13,266 bases of DNA from an uncultured Bacilli bacterium (GTDB lineage: Bacteria > Bacillota_I > Bacilli_A > RF39 > UBA660), in contig CALVIJ010000019.1 in NCBI GenBank assembly GCA_944329505.1, forward strand, positions 1 through 13,266. The letters are read 5' to 3'. Of this stretch, positions 7,269 through 12,361 are shown in pieces. A program made the translations under genes and the position numbers. Position 1 is the first letter of the stretch; each line of letters starts with the position of its first letter. The notes beneath the pieces are model-generated. The model had not been told where the DNA came from. It ran no database searches and saw only the letters and a program-made list of their open reading frames with translations.

Positions 7269-7284
7269 ACAAGACTTGGTTTTT
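7255..7284. terminator. Terminator after the DUF5661-like gene
   Basis: AAACCAAATCTT (7255-7266) pairs with AAGACTTGGTTT (7271-7282) around AAAC with one mismatch, and Ts run to 7284. It overlaps the end of the coding sequence and could serve the minus-strand remnant too. Confidence 0.75.
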
Positions 7285-7474
7285 AAATTTTATTCATGCT
7301 TTTAATAAACAAAACTAAATAGAAAACAGAAATAATAAAGCCCATACACTCATCACTGACATAATGAACTCCTAGATAAACTCCACTAAAACCAATTAAA
7401 ATAATCAAAAGTGATAGACAAACAATTAAAAACCATTTCAAATATTTGTTCTTATAAATAACGCAAAATAAAAA
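7283..7474 (-). pseudogene. Decayed 3' fragment of a PAP2-family phosphatase
   Basis: The minus strand is open from just after a TAG (7477-7475) to TAA (7285-7283), about 63 codons without a usable start. The translation has two hydrophobic helices around GFSGVYLGVHYVSDECMG. This closely follows the third active-site motif of PAP2 lipid phosphatases, SRxYLGxHYPSD, including the His; but the conserved Arg has become Gly and Pro has become Val. The earlier motifs (KxxxxxxRP and PSGH) are absent: upstream lie the stop and the ybaK leader. I read it as the last third of a deleted gene. It fills most of the 260-bp gap between the DUF5661-like gene and ybaK. Confidence 0.72.
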
Positions 7475-7475
7475 C

Positions 7476-7504
7476 TAGACTAAGAAATCAAAAAAATGTA
7501 AAAT
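7476..7504 (+). promoter_or_regulatory. Possible ybaK promoter
   Basis: TAGACT (7476-7481) and TAAAAT (7499-7504) are 17 bp apart, about 25 bases before the ATG. Confidence 0.4.
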
Positions 7505-7529
7505 ATTATTAAGGAAAGAGGTAATATCA

Positions 7530-8000
7530 ATGTCATTAACAAAAGCAAAAGAACATTTAAAAAAATATGGATTAGAAGATAAAATAATGGAATTTCCCGT
7601 TTCATCCGCAACTGTCAAAGAAGCTGCCATTGCTTTAAATTGTAAAGAAGAAGAGATTGCGAAAACATTAAGTTTTCTAGTAGATGATAAGCCAATTTTA
7701 ATCGTAACTTCAGGCAATCAAAAAATAGATAATTCTAAATATAAAGCCGAATTTCATACCAAAGCTAAAATGCTTCCCTTTAATGAAGTTGAAAATAAAA
7801 TAGGTCATGGAGTAGGTGGTGTATGCCCATTTGGTATAAATGATGATGTAAAAGTTTATCTAGATACATCATTAAAAAGGTTTAAAACCATTTATCCTGC
7901 TTGTGGTACAAGTAATAGTGCGGTAAAACTAACCATAGAAGAGTTAGAAAAAACATCTAACTATAAAAAATGGATAGATGTATGTAAAAATGCAAAATAG
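7530..8000 (+). CDS. YbaK/EbsC-family aminoacyl-tRNA deacylase
   Basis: The 156-residue protein matches the stand-alone YbaK/EbsC editing domain, which hydrolyses mischarged tRNAs (for YbaK, Cys-tRNA-Pro). Visible signatures are EIAKTLSFLV with Lys45 in the catalytic position, ILIVTSGNQKID, GVGGVCPFGI (95-103) with the GxxPFG loop, and YPACGTSNSAVKLTIEEL near the C-terminus. The length is that of a free editing protein rather than a ProRS insertion domain. AAAGAGGT seven bases upstream supports ATG 7530. The last codons and the stop lie inside the 110-bp direct repeat, and a remnant of this 3' end recurs at 10760, so this locus is the site at which the downstream cassette became flanked. Exact substrate not determinable. 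Confidence 0.92.
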   Translation: MSLTKAKEHLKKYGLEDKIMEFPVSSATVKEAAIALNCKEEEIAKTLSFLVDDKPILIVTSGNQKIDNSKYKAEFHTKAKMLPFNEVENKIGHGVGGVCPFGINDDVKVYLDTSLKRFKTIYPACGTSNSAVKLTIEELEKTSNYKKWIDVCKNAK

Positions 8001-8094
8001 ATATTTTTCATAAAGTTAAATATATGATAAAATGTATATAGATGAGAGAAATCTCATAAAATAAAAAGGAACATTCAATACGCAAATGTTGAAT
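7985..8094 (+). repeat. 110-bp direct repeat, copy 1
   Basis: It matches 10760-10869 over 110 positions with about six mismatches (2 near 8006, 1 at 8043, 3 near 8081), at an offset of exactly 2,775. It runs from the last five codons of ybaK through a promoter and the first half of a small RNA. Similarity falls off sharply after 8094. Confidence 0.92.
8005..8033 (+). promoter_or_regulatory. Promoter of small RNA, copy 1
   Basis: TTTTCA (8005-8010), 17 bp, then extended -10 TGATAAAAT ending at 8033. Copy 2 has the better -35 TTGCCA, so copy 1 may be weaker. Confidence 0.6.
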
Positions 8095-8149
8095 TTTGCC
8101 AAATAATTTTGGTTCGACACTTATTCATGTGAATGAGTGTCATTTTTTT
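8040..8149 (+). ncRNA. Antitoxin-like small RNA, copy 1 (apparently orphan)
   Basis: The predicted transcript of about 110 bases has no convincing ORF. It folds as hairpin 1 (TGAGA/TCTCA with a GAAA tetraloop, 8043-8056), an A-rich linker, hairpin 2 (ATTCAA/TTGAAT, 8073-8094), a small CCAAA/TTTGG hairpin (8099-8113), and a terminator (8116-8149). The first half is nearly identical to the RNA at 10815, which faces a peptide-toxin gene. Here the opposite strand has only a decayed hydrophobic frame. Roles other than antitoxin, such as a leader for the phosphatase operon, are possible, but the terminator is strong and that operon has its own promoter. Confidence 0.68.
8116..8149 (+). terminator. 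Intrinsic terminator of small RNA copy 1
   Basis: The 12-base arms GACACTTATTCA (8116-8127) and TGAATGAGTGTC (8130-8141) pair fully with one T-G wobble, followed by seven Ts. Confidence 0.9.
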
Positions 8150-8261
8150 ATACTGCCCAGTAAAACAAGAATGCACAATTTAAAATCAATAATATTATTG
8201 ATAGTAATTTATGTTTTATGATATTATGTAAATATAATTTGAAATAAAATATAGGAGGCAT
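8148..8261 (-). pseudogene. Possible decayed hydrophobic toxin frame opposite small RNA copy 1
   Basis: The minus strand is open for 37 codons from ATG 8261 to TAA 8148. There is no SD before that ATG, which sits opposite the RBS of the plus-strand phosphatase gene, so it is unlikely to be expressed as such. The last 22 residues are basic then hydrophobic (KHKLLSIILLIL, then CAFLFYW). The stop is exactly as far from the neighbouring terminator stem (7 bases between 8141 and 8148) as in the intact toxin (10921 to 10928). The codon where a toxin start would fall is ATA, with no SD. I read it as a relic; chance in AT-rich DNA is the alternative. Confidence 0.35.
8198..8227 (+). promoter_or_regulatory. 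Promoter of the phosphatase/P-loop operon
   Basis: TTGATA (8198-8203), 18 bp, then TATTAT (8222-8227) preceded by TGA as an extended -10. The leader would be about 35 bases. Confidence 0.55.
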
Positions 8262-8268
8262 TATCAAA

Positions 8269-8895
8269 GTGAAAGTTATTTATTTAATAAGGCATTCAAA
8301 TACTGGCGTTAATATAGTAAATTATGTAGATTATAAAAATGTATCTTGGGATGAATATAATCGAAATATGGTTTTATCTGTTGATGGAGAGAAAAAAGCA
8401 AAATCTCTCTGTGATGTAAAAGAATTACAAGATATTGAAGAAATATATGCTAGTAATTCCCCAAGAGCTATTGCAACTGCAAAATATATGTCAGCAGAAA
8501 AAAATATTCCAATTAAATTAGATAATAGAATTAATGAAAGAAACTTTGGAGTTAAATATATTAGTGAATTACCTGATAATTTTAATTATTTAATGTTTAA
8601 TAATAAAGATTTAAGACTCGGTAATGGCGAAACATTAAATGAAGTAGACAAGAGATTTATTAATTTTATAAATGAAAAGTTAGATAATTCTTCAAATAAC
8701 ATTGCCATTTTTCTTCACGGAATCATATTACTATCTTATCTTGGAGTTATTGCAAATGAAACTTTTGATGGAAAAACCTTTAAAATTGTATTTAATGGCG
8801 AGAAGGTTTTGGATGGAAATTTGTCTGCCCCTGATATTTATAAAATAACTTATGATAATAAAAAAGTAATAAAAGTAGAACGAATTGAAGTTTAA
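8269..8895 (+). CDS. Histidine phosphatase superfamily protein 1
   Basis: The 208-residue protein belongs to the phosphoglycerate-mutase-like histidine phosphatases, which act through a phosphohistidine. The catalytic RHS (usually RHG) is at 8-10 (YLIRHSNT). The second Arg is in SNSPRAIATAKYM, the acid is in ERNFG, NGETLNEV follows, and the second catalytic His is His150 in FLHGI. All core residues are present, so activity is plausible. The start is GTG with AGGAGG ten bases upstream. It is the first gene of a three-gene operon and a clear paralogue of the next gene. Both lack the long insertions of glycolytic dPGM, so the substrate is probably a small phosphometabolite, nucleotide or phosphoprotein; none can be named. 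Confidence 0.9.
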   Translation: MKVIYLIRHSNTGVNIVNYVDYKNVSWDEYNRNMVLSVDGEKKAKSLCDVKELQDIEEIYASNSPRAIATAKYMSAEKNIPIKLDNRINERNFGVKYISELPDNFNYLMFNNKDLRLGNGETLNEVDKRFINFINEKLDNSSNNIAIFLHGIILLSYLGVIANETFDGKTFKIVFNGEKVLDGNLSAPDIYKITYDNKKVIKVERIEV

Positions 8896-8924
8896 ACTAT
8901 ATTGAAATTATTATATAGTTAAAC
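8890..8924 (+). other. Intercistronic stem-loop between the two phosphatase genes
   Basis: GTTTAAACTATAT (8890-8902) and ATATAGTTAAAC (8913-8924) form a 12-bp AT-rich stem with one bulged A. It overlaps the stop at 8893-8895. There is no T run, so it looks like an RNA-processing or stability element rather than a terminator. Confidence 0.5.
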
Positions 8925-8946
8925 AGATTATAGGAGAAATGTAAAA

Positions 8947-9549
8947 ATGAAAATAATATATTTTATGCGACATTCTGAACCATTAAAACCGATTAATATA
9001 AATAATGATGATTCATTACAAGTTCAAAATGAAAAATGGGGATTAACAATTAACGGAGAAAAGTTGGCTGAAAAAAAGAGTCAATTAAATGAACTTAACA
9101 ATTTTGATATAGTAATTTCTTCTAACTATGTAAGAGCTATATCTACTGCAAAATATTTTACAAAAGATAAAATATTTATAGATGATAATTTTGGCGAAAG
9201 AAAATTTGGTATAAATAATTGGAATGAATTACCAAAAGATTTTGGTAAAAAACAATTTGATGATTTTAACTATAAATTACCAAATGGCGAATCAATAAAT
9301 GAAGTAATTGGAAGAGAATATCACTCCTTAACAAATATTCTAAATAATTACCATGATAAAAAAGTATTAATTGTTGGCCATGCAACAGCATTAGCTGTTT
9401 TACTTAGTAAGTGGTGTGAAATTGATTATATAGGTAATTGTAAATTTAATGGTAATATATTCTTTGATGGTAAATGGAATTATTTAGAAACTTTTAAGTT
9501 ACAATTTGATGATAGTAATAATTTGATTAGTATAGAAAATATAAAATAA
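8947..9549 (+). CDS. Histidine phosphatase superfamily protein 2
   Basis: The 200-residue protein is a paralogue of the preceding gene, sharing FMRHS at the N-terminus (Arg8, His9), SSNYVRAISTAKYF, ERKFG, the ELPxxF and NGESINEV segments, and the second His at 145 (VGHATALAV). All four catalytic positions are intact. AGGAGAAA lies just before ATG 8947, 51 bases after the first gene. The match in motif order and spacing implies an old duplication, but the two proteins are too different to be a recent copy and are not interrupted, so both are probably functional, perhaps with different substrates or as a heteromer. Confidence 0.9.
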   Translation: MKIIYFMRHSEPLKPININNDDSLQVQNEKWGLTINGEKLAEKKSQLNELNNFDIVISSNYVRAISTAKYFTKDKIFIDDNFGERKFGINNWNELPKDFGKKQFDDFNYKLPNGESINEVIGREYHSLTNILNNYHDKKVLIVGHATALAVLLSKWCEIDYIGNCKFNGNIFFDGKWNYLETFKLQFDDSNNLISIENIK

Positions 9550-9593
9550 AGTTAATAAAATTTGCAGGCCATTAGAAAAGAGGTTAAACTAAT

Positions 9594-10688
9594 ATGATTA
9601 AATATTTAAAAGTTATGTTTGGAAATATGTCTAGTGCTGATAATAACGTTCATTATAAAGTAGACGAAATTAATGTTTCTGACAAATGGAATCCTAGTGC
9701 AGATAATCAAAAAGAAATGGGCGGGTTTAATTTTACTACCGAAGATAAAACATTAAGATGGTTAGTTCGTGGTGATACTTTATATGATGTAGAAATTCCA
9801 AAAGATGCAGAAGTAATTAATTGTCCTAGTAAGTCTGCACCTAATGGAGTGTTTAGAAGTAACAAAATAATACTTCACAATCCTAGAATTATTACTGACG
9901 ATACTGCTATGAATTTATATTTTAAATCTAATTTGCCAGAAAAATCTTATTATAAATCTTTAATAGGATGTGCAATTAGAGGATATAGAAATACATGCAT
10001 AAAAATTATTAAGGACAAAGTAAATCAAGATAATATAGATGTTGTTTTAAGTGAAGTTAATGATTTTGTTACTCCATATAAAAGTAGTGGAACTGCCGAA
10101 AATGGTGTGGAAGTATATGATGAAGTTATGCAATATTTAGATGAAATCAAATCAGATTTGTTAATTAGTAGATTTATAGATAAGAAACCTTATATAAAAG
10201 ATATTACAAAAGATAAGATAATTAATGTTACAGGAGAATCAGGTAGTGGTAAATCATATTTTAGTAATAAATATTTAAATGATGAAAATTATATAGTAAT
10301 TGATACAGACGTTATATTTAGTGATAGCTCAACCGATAACAAAGAAATAATGAATTTAAGAAAAATATTTAATAATAAACCTAAAGATTATTTGTTTACT
10401 AATTTCGATGAATTTTATATAAAAACGTTAGAGTATTTTAACGATACTAACAAAACAGTTGTTATAGATTCAGCACAATATAGAAATATAAAAGATTGTT
10501 CTATTTTAAAAGGCAAAATAATTGTTATGAGAACAAGTATTGAAACTTGTTATGAACGAGTTTTAAATAGATGGAAATCTAATATGAAAACTTATACTAA
10601 AGAAGAATATATAAAGTATGCAACTAGAAAGTCAGGTATGTTTAAATGGTATAAAGGTTTGAATAAATTTTTAAAAAAGATTAATTAA
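9594..10688 (+). CDS. Two-domain protein: conserved unknown N-terminal domain plus P-loop kinase-like domain
   Basis: In this 364-residue protein the C-terminal part (about 205-364) is a P-loop domain: INVTGESGSGKS with Walker A at 214-221, then IVIDTDVIF with Asp237 and Asp239. KTVVIDSAQY, an Arg-rich segment (RTSIETCYERVLNRW) and KEEYIKYATRKSGMF follow. This resembles small AAA_33, nucleotide-kinase or zeta-toxin-like kinases. The first about 165 residues form a separate domain (MFGNMSSAD, WNPSADNQKEMGGFNF, LRWLVRGDTLYDVEIPKDAEV). The RGDTLYDVEIP pattern loosely recalls ADP-ribosyltransferase-like folds; this is speculation. SD AAAGAGG at 9577-9583. As third gene of the operon, it suggests a phosphorylation/dephosphorylation pair with the phosphatases, possibly a nucleotide- or defence-related module. 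Confidence 0.75.
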   Translation: MIKYLKVMFGNMSSADNNVHYKVDEINVSDKWNPSADNQKEMGGFNFTTEDKTLRWLVRGDTLYDVEIPKDAEVINCPSKSAPNGVFRSNKIILHNPRIITDDTAMNLYFKSNLPEKSYYKSLIGCAIRGYRNTCIKIIKDKVNQDNIDVVLSEVNDFVTPYKSSGTAENGVEVYDEVMQYLDEIKSDLLISRFIDKKPYIKDITKDKIINVTGESGSGKSYFSNKYLNDENYIVIDTDVIFSDSSTDNKEIMNLRKIFNNKPKDYLFTNFDEFYIKTLEYFNDTNKTVVIDSAQYRNIKDCSILKGKIIVMRTSIETCYERVLNRWKSNMKTYTKEEYIKYATRKSGMFKWYKGLNKFLKKIN

Positions 10689-10759
10689 GATTATATATTA
10701 AGTTATAACTTTATTTAAAAAGAGTAGAAAACAAAAAAATCTAAAATGAATAAAGGTTA

Positions 10760-10869
10760 TAAAAATGCAAAATAGATATTTGCCATAAAGTTAAATATAT
10801 GATAAAATGTATATAGACGAGAGAAATCTCATAAAATAAAAAGGAACATTCAATACCGCAATGTTGAAT
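10760..10869 (+). repeat. 110-bp direct repeat, copy 2
   Basis: It is the second copy of 7985-8094. It begins with the equivalent of the final ybaK codons (aaaaatgcaaaatag), though no ybaK gene is here; weaker resemblance to the ybaK end may continue upstream into 10745. It ends inside the small RNA. Confidence 0.92.
10780..10808 (+). promoter_or_regulatory. Promoter of small RNA, copy 2
   Basis: TTGCCA (10780-10785), 17 bp, extended -10 TGATAAAAT ending at 10808. Five of six -35 bases match consensus, making it one of the best promoters in the window. Confidence 0.75.
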
Positions 10870-10870
10870 G
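10833..10870 (-). terminator. Probable terminator of the toxin mRNA
   Basis: On the minus strand the 7-bp stem CATTCAA/TTGAATG (10870-10847) is followed, after TTCC, by TTTTTATTTTAT. The A-rich linker of the antitoxin RNA thus doubles as the T tract of the opposing transcript. The four-base gap before the T run makes it imperfect. Confidence 0.5.
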
Positions 10871-10875
10871 CGACC
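10843..10875 (+). repeat. Left arm of inverted repeat flanking the toxin gene
   Basis: GGAACATTCAATA (10843-10855) and TGCGACC (10869-10875) have their complements at 11046-11058 and 11032-11038. In the toxin mRNA they form 13-bp (one G-U) and 7-bp helices joining the 3' UTR to the 5' leader. Confidence 0.85.
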
Positions 10876-10887
10876 AATTTGATTGCC

Positions 10888-10927
10888 GCACCTAAATCAT
10901 TGAAGCAAATGAGTTAGGTGCCTTTTT
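10888..10927 (+). terminator. Intrinsic terminator of small RNA copy 2
   Basis: GCACCTAA (10888-10895) pairs with TTAGGTGC (10914-10921), with inner CATT/AATG, then five Ts at 10923-10927. Its sequence differs from the copy 1 terminator although the RNA 5' halves are nearly identical. Confidence 0.88.
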
Positions 10928-11005
10928 CTATTTAAATAATATTATAAATATTAAAATAAATAGAAGGGAGATTATGGCATAAAGAGCTTTTTCTCTTTTA
11001 GTCAT
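10928..11005 (-). CDS. Candidate type I toxin: 25-residue basic-hydrophobic membrane peptide
   Basis: ATG at 11005-11003 opens 25 codons ending in TAG at 10930-10928. The peptide starts MTKREK, continues with a near-continuous hydrophobic helix (residues 7-24: Ala, Leu, Tyr, Ile, Ser, Phe) and ends in Lys. This is the composition of Fst, TxpA, Bsr-type and holin-like toxins, which insert in the membrane; I see no sequence-level match to a named one. The start is well supported: AAGGAGG lies eight bases upstream and a 17-bp-spaced extended -10 promoter lies at 11095-11067. The SD is buried in a leader hairpin, the leader can pair with the 3' UTR, and an antisense RNA converges from 10815. It could instead be a leader peptide or other small membrane protein, but no gene follows it on its strand. 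Confidence 0.78.
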   Translation of the reverse strand: MTKREKALYAIISLLFILIFIILFK

Positions 11006-11012
11006 AAACACC

Positions 11013-11034
11013 ACCTCCTTTTTTAAAAAGAGGT
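11013..11034 (-). promoter_or_regulatory. SD-sequestering hairpin in the toxin mRNA leader
   Basis: In the minus-strand RNA, ACCTCTTTTT (11034-11025) pairs with AAAAGGAGGT (11022-11013), about 9 bp with one U-G and a tiny loop, masking the entire SD (11020-11014). A GAGG at the predicted 5' end (11060-11057) could pair with the CCTC arm instead and free the SD, giving two alternative states. Confidence 0.7.
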
Positions 11035-11058
11035 CGCACCAACTCTATTGAATATTCC
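11032..11058 (-). repeat. Right arm of inverted repeat (toxin mRNA 5' leader)
   Basis: TATTGAATATTCC (11046-11058) and GGTCGCA (11032-11038) on the plus strand are the complements of 10843-10855 (one mismatch, a G-U in RNA) and 10869-10875. The ACC of the second helix also belongs to the anti-SD arm, so long-range pairing and SD masking compete or cooperate. Confidence 0.85.
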
Positions 11059-11066
11059 TCGATATA

Positions 11067-11095
11067 ATTATAACAAACAGTTATATAAATTACAA
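11067..11095 (-). promoter_or_regulatory. Toxin promoter
   Basis: On the minus strand, TTGTAA (11095-11090), a 17-bp spacer, and extended -10 TGTTATAAT (ending 11067). Transcription should begin near 11060, immediately before the GAGGAATATTCAATA leader. Confidence 0.75.
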
Positions 11096-11288
11096 TATTA
11101 AAACAGGCAATAAGAATAAACTCTTGTGTCTTTTTGATTTAAAACACTTAATTAATCGTGTGACTATCAAATATGAAAAGTTTGTATGACCTTTTAACAA
11201 AATATTGAAAATTAAACTCAATCGTATAATTTACTCAACAAGAGCAACTTTATTATACTTGTAAAAAGATGATCTGCAATTTCATTAA
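11096..11288. other. Intergenic stretch with no recognised gene
   Basis: Both strands are broken by stops and I see no RBS-supported frame. TTGAAA (about 11205) and TATAAT (about 11226) are only about 14 bp apart and are not convincing. With the toxin locus this accounts for the 10689-11338 gap. Confidence 0.5.
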
Positions 11289-11318
11289 TTTACTAATTAA
11301 TATTATACGTGATATAAT
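11289..11318 (+). promoter_or_regulatory. Promoter of the YjbR/EVE-like gene and exonuclease
   Basis: TTTACT (11289-11294), 18 bp, extended -10 TGATATAAT ending at 11318. Confidence 0.65.
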
Positions 11319-11338
11319 CTCTATGGAGTAGATGCATT

Positions 11339-12337
11339 ATGAAAATAGAAGAAGAAATATTTAAAACATATATATTAAATGAAAAGAAATTAATCAAATA
11401 TGGTTTTATTAAAGAAAAAGATGCTTATAAATATTCTAAAAAAATCATGGATGATACTTTCGGGGTAATTATTACTATTAATAAAGATGAAAAAGTAGAA
11501 GGTAAGGTTTTTGATTTAGATGCTGAAAGTGAATACACAAACTTTAGAGTAGAAAATATTACTGGAAGTTTTGTTTTAACCATCAAAGAAGAATATCAAA
11601 ACATTTTAAAAGATATCAGAAATAACTGCTTTGATAAAAAATACTTTATATTTAAAAAGACAAATAAATTAGCTGAATTAATCATAAACAAATATAAAGT
11701 AACTCCAGAATTTCTATGGGAGAAAAATCCCACTTTCGGTGTTTTTAGAAACCAAAAAAGCGAAAAATGGTTTGCCATTATTATGAATATCGACAAAAGT
11801 AAAATCATACCAAATCAAAATGGTGAAATAGAAATATTAAACCTTAAATTAGATGATATAAATTACTTAAAAAGAAAAGGTATATACCCCGCATACCATA
11901 TGAATAAAAAATCATGGGTAAGTATTATTTTAGATGGTACATTAACTGATGAAGAAATAATGAAGTTAGTTGATATAAGTTATGAACTATCTGATATAAA
12001 AGATGAATGGATAATTCCCGCCAACCCTAAATATTTTGATGTCATTACCTATATCGAAAGCTTACCTGTATTTTCATGGAAACAGCCTAAAAACATAAAA
12101 CTAGGTGACACTGTTTATATATATTTAGGCGCACCATATTCTGCTATTTTATATAAATGTAAAGTAATAGAACTTGATTTATATGATGAACCGAAAAATC
12201 CAATAATGAATTTAGAATTAATAAAAAAATATGACCCAAAAGAATATCAATTTGCCAAATTAAAAGAATATGGCTTAAATTCCATCAGAAGTGCTAGAAG
12301 AATTCCCAGTAAATTAAGTAAAGAATTAAATAAGTAA
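11339..12337 (+). CDS. MmcQ/YjbR-like protein with C-terminal EVE/PUA-like domain
   Basis: The 332-residue protein appears to be modular. Residues about 1-110 are an alpha/beta segment seen at the front of long YjbR proteins. Residues about 120-220 carry the MmcQ/YjbR signature: FLWEKNPTFGVFRN, KWFAIIMNIDKSKI, then LKRKGIYPAYHMNKKSWVSI and an LDGTLTDEEI helix. These domains have a CyaY-like fold and are often called DNA-binding. The C-terminus (about 222-310, EWIIPANPKYFDV, SWKQPKNIKLGDTVYIYLG, ILYKCKVIEL) looks like an EVE or PUA-related domain of the kind that reads modified bases; the W...GDxVYIY pattern is the basis. GGAG ten bases upstream supports the start. It is 24 bases ahead of an exonuclease gene, hinting at a nucleic-acid role. 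Confidence 0.78.
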   Translation: MKIEEEIFKTYILNEKKLIKYGFIKEKDAYKYSKKIMDDTFGVIITINKDEKVEGKVFDLDAESEYTNFRVENITGSFVLTIKEEYQNILKDIRNNCFDKKYFIFKKTNKLAELIINKYKVTPEFLWEKNPTFGVFRNQKSEKWFAIIMNIDKSKIIPNQNGEIEILNLKLDDINYLKRKGIYPAYHMNKKSWVSIILDGTLTDEEIMKLVDISYELSDIKDEWIIPANPKYFDVITYIESLPVFSWKQPKNIKLGDTVYIYLGAPYSAILYKCKVIELDLYDEPKNPIMNLELIKKYDPKEYQFAKLKEYGLNSIRSARRIPSKLSKELNK

Positions 12338-12361
12338 CTATAAAAATAGAAAGGAAGTAGT

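Larger units (their letters stand above)
10815..10927 (+). ncRNA. Candidate type I antitoxin RNA, copy 2
   Basis: The predicted RNA is about 113 bases. Hairpin 1 is GAGA-GAAA-TCTC (10819-10830). An A-rich linker precedes hairpin 2, CATTCAA/TTGAATG (10847-10853, 10864-10870), and a terminator hairpin (10888-10921) with five Ts ends it. No protein-coding frame is convincing. It converges on the minus-strand peptide gene at 10928-11005. If the toxin mRNA ends at its likely terminator near 10833, about 95 bases of the two RNAs are perfectly complementary. This is the layout of txpA/RatA, bsrG/SR4 and related Bacillota type I systems. The antitoxin role is inferred from position and structure. Confidence 0.75.

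Noticed and set aside
8041..8070. Hammerhead-like ribozyme core (GATGAG...GAAA)
   Set aside because: The GAAA is simply the tetraloop of one short hairpin; the three-stem core is missing.
8111..8117. GGTTCGA as a tRNA T-loop remnant next to the repeat
   Set aside because: No T stem or acceptor can be built around it.
8040..8149. Riboswitch or attenuator leader for the phosphatase operon
   Set aside because: The operon has its own promoter beyond the strong terminator, the second copy has no co-oriented gene for about 400 bases, and no known aptamer core is recognisable. Not excluded entirely.
7985..10869. Insertion sequence or composite transposon
   Set aside because: There is no transposase, no terminal inverted repeats and no short target duplication; the flanking repeats are functional RNA genes.
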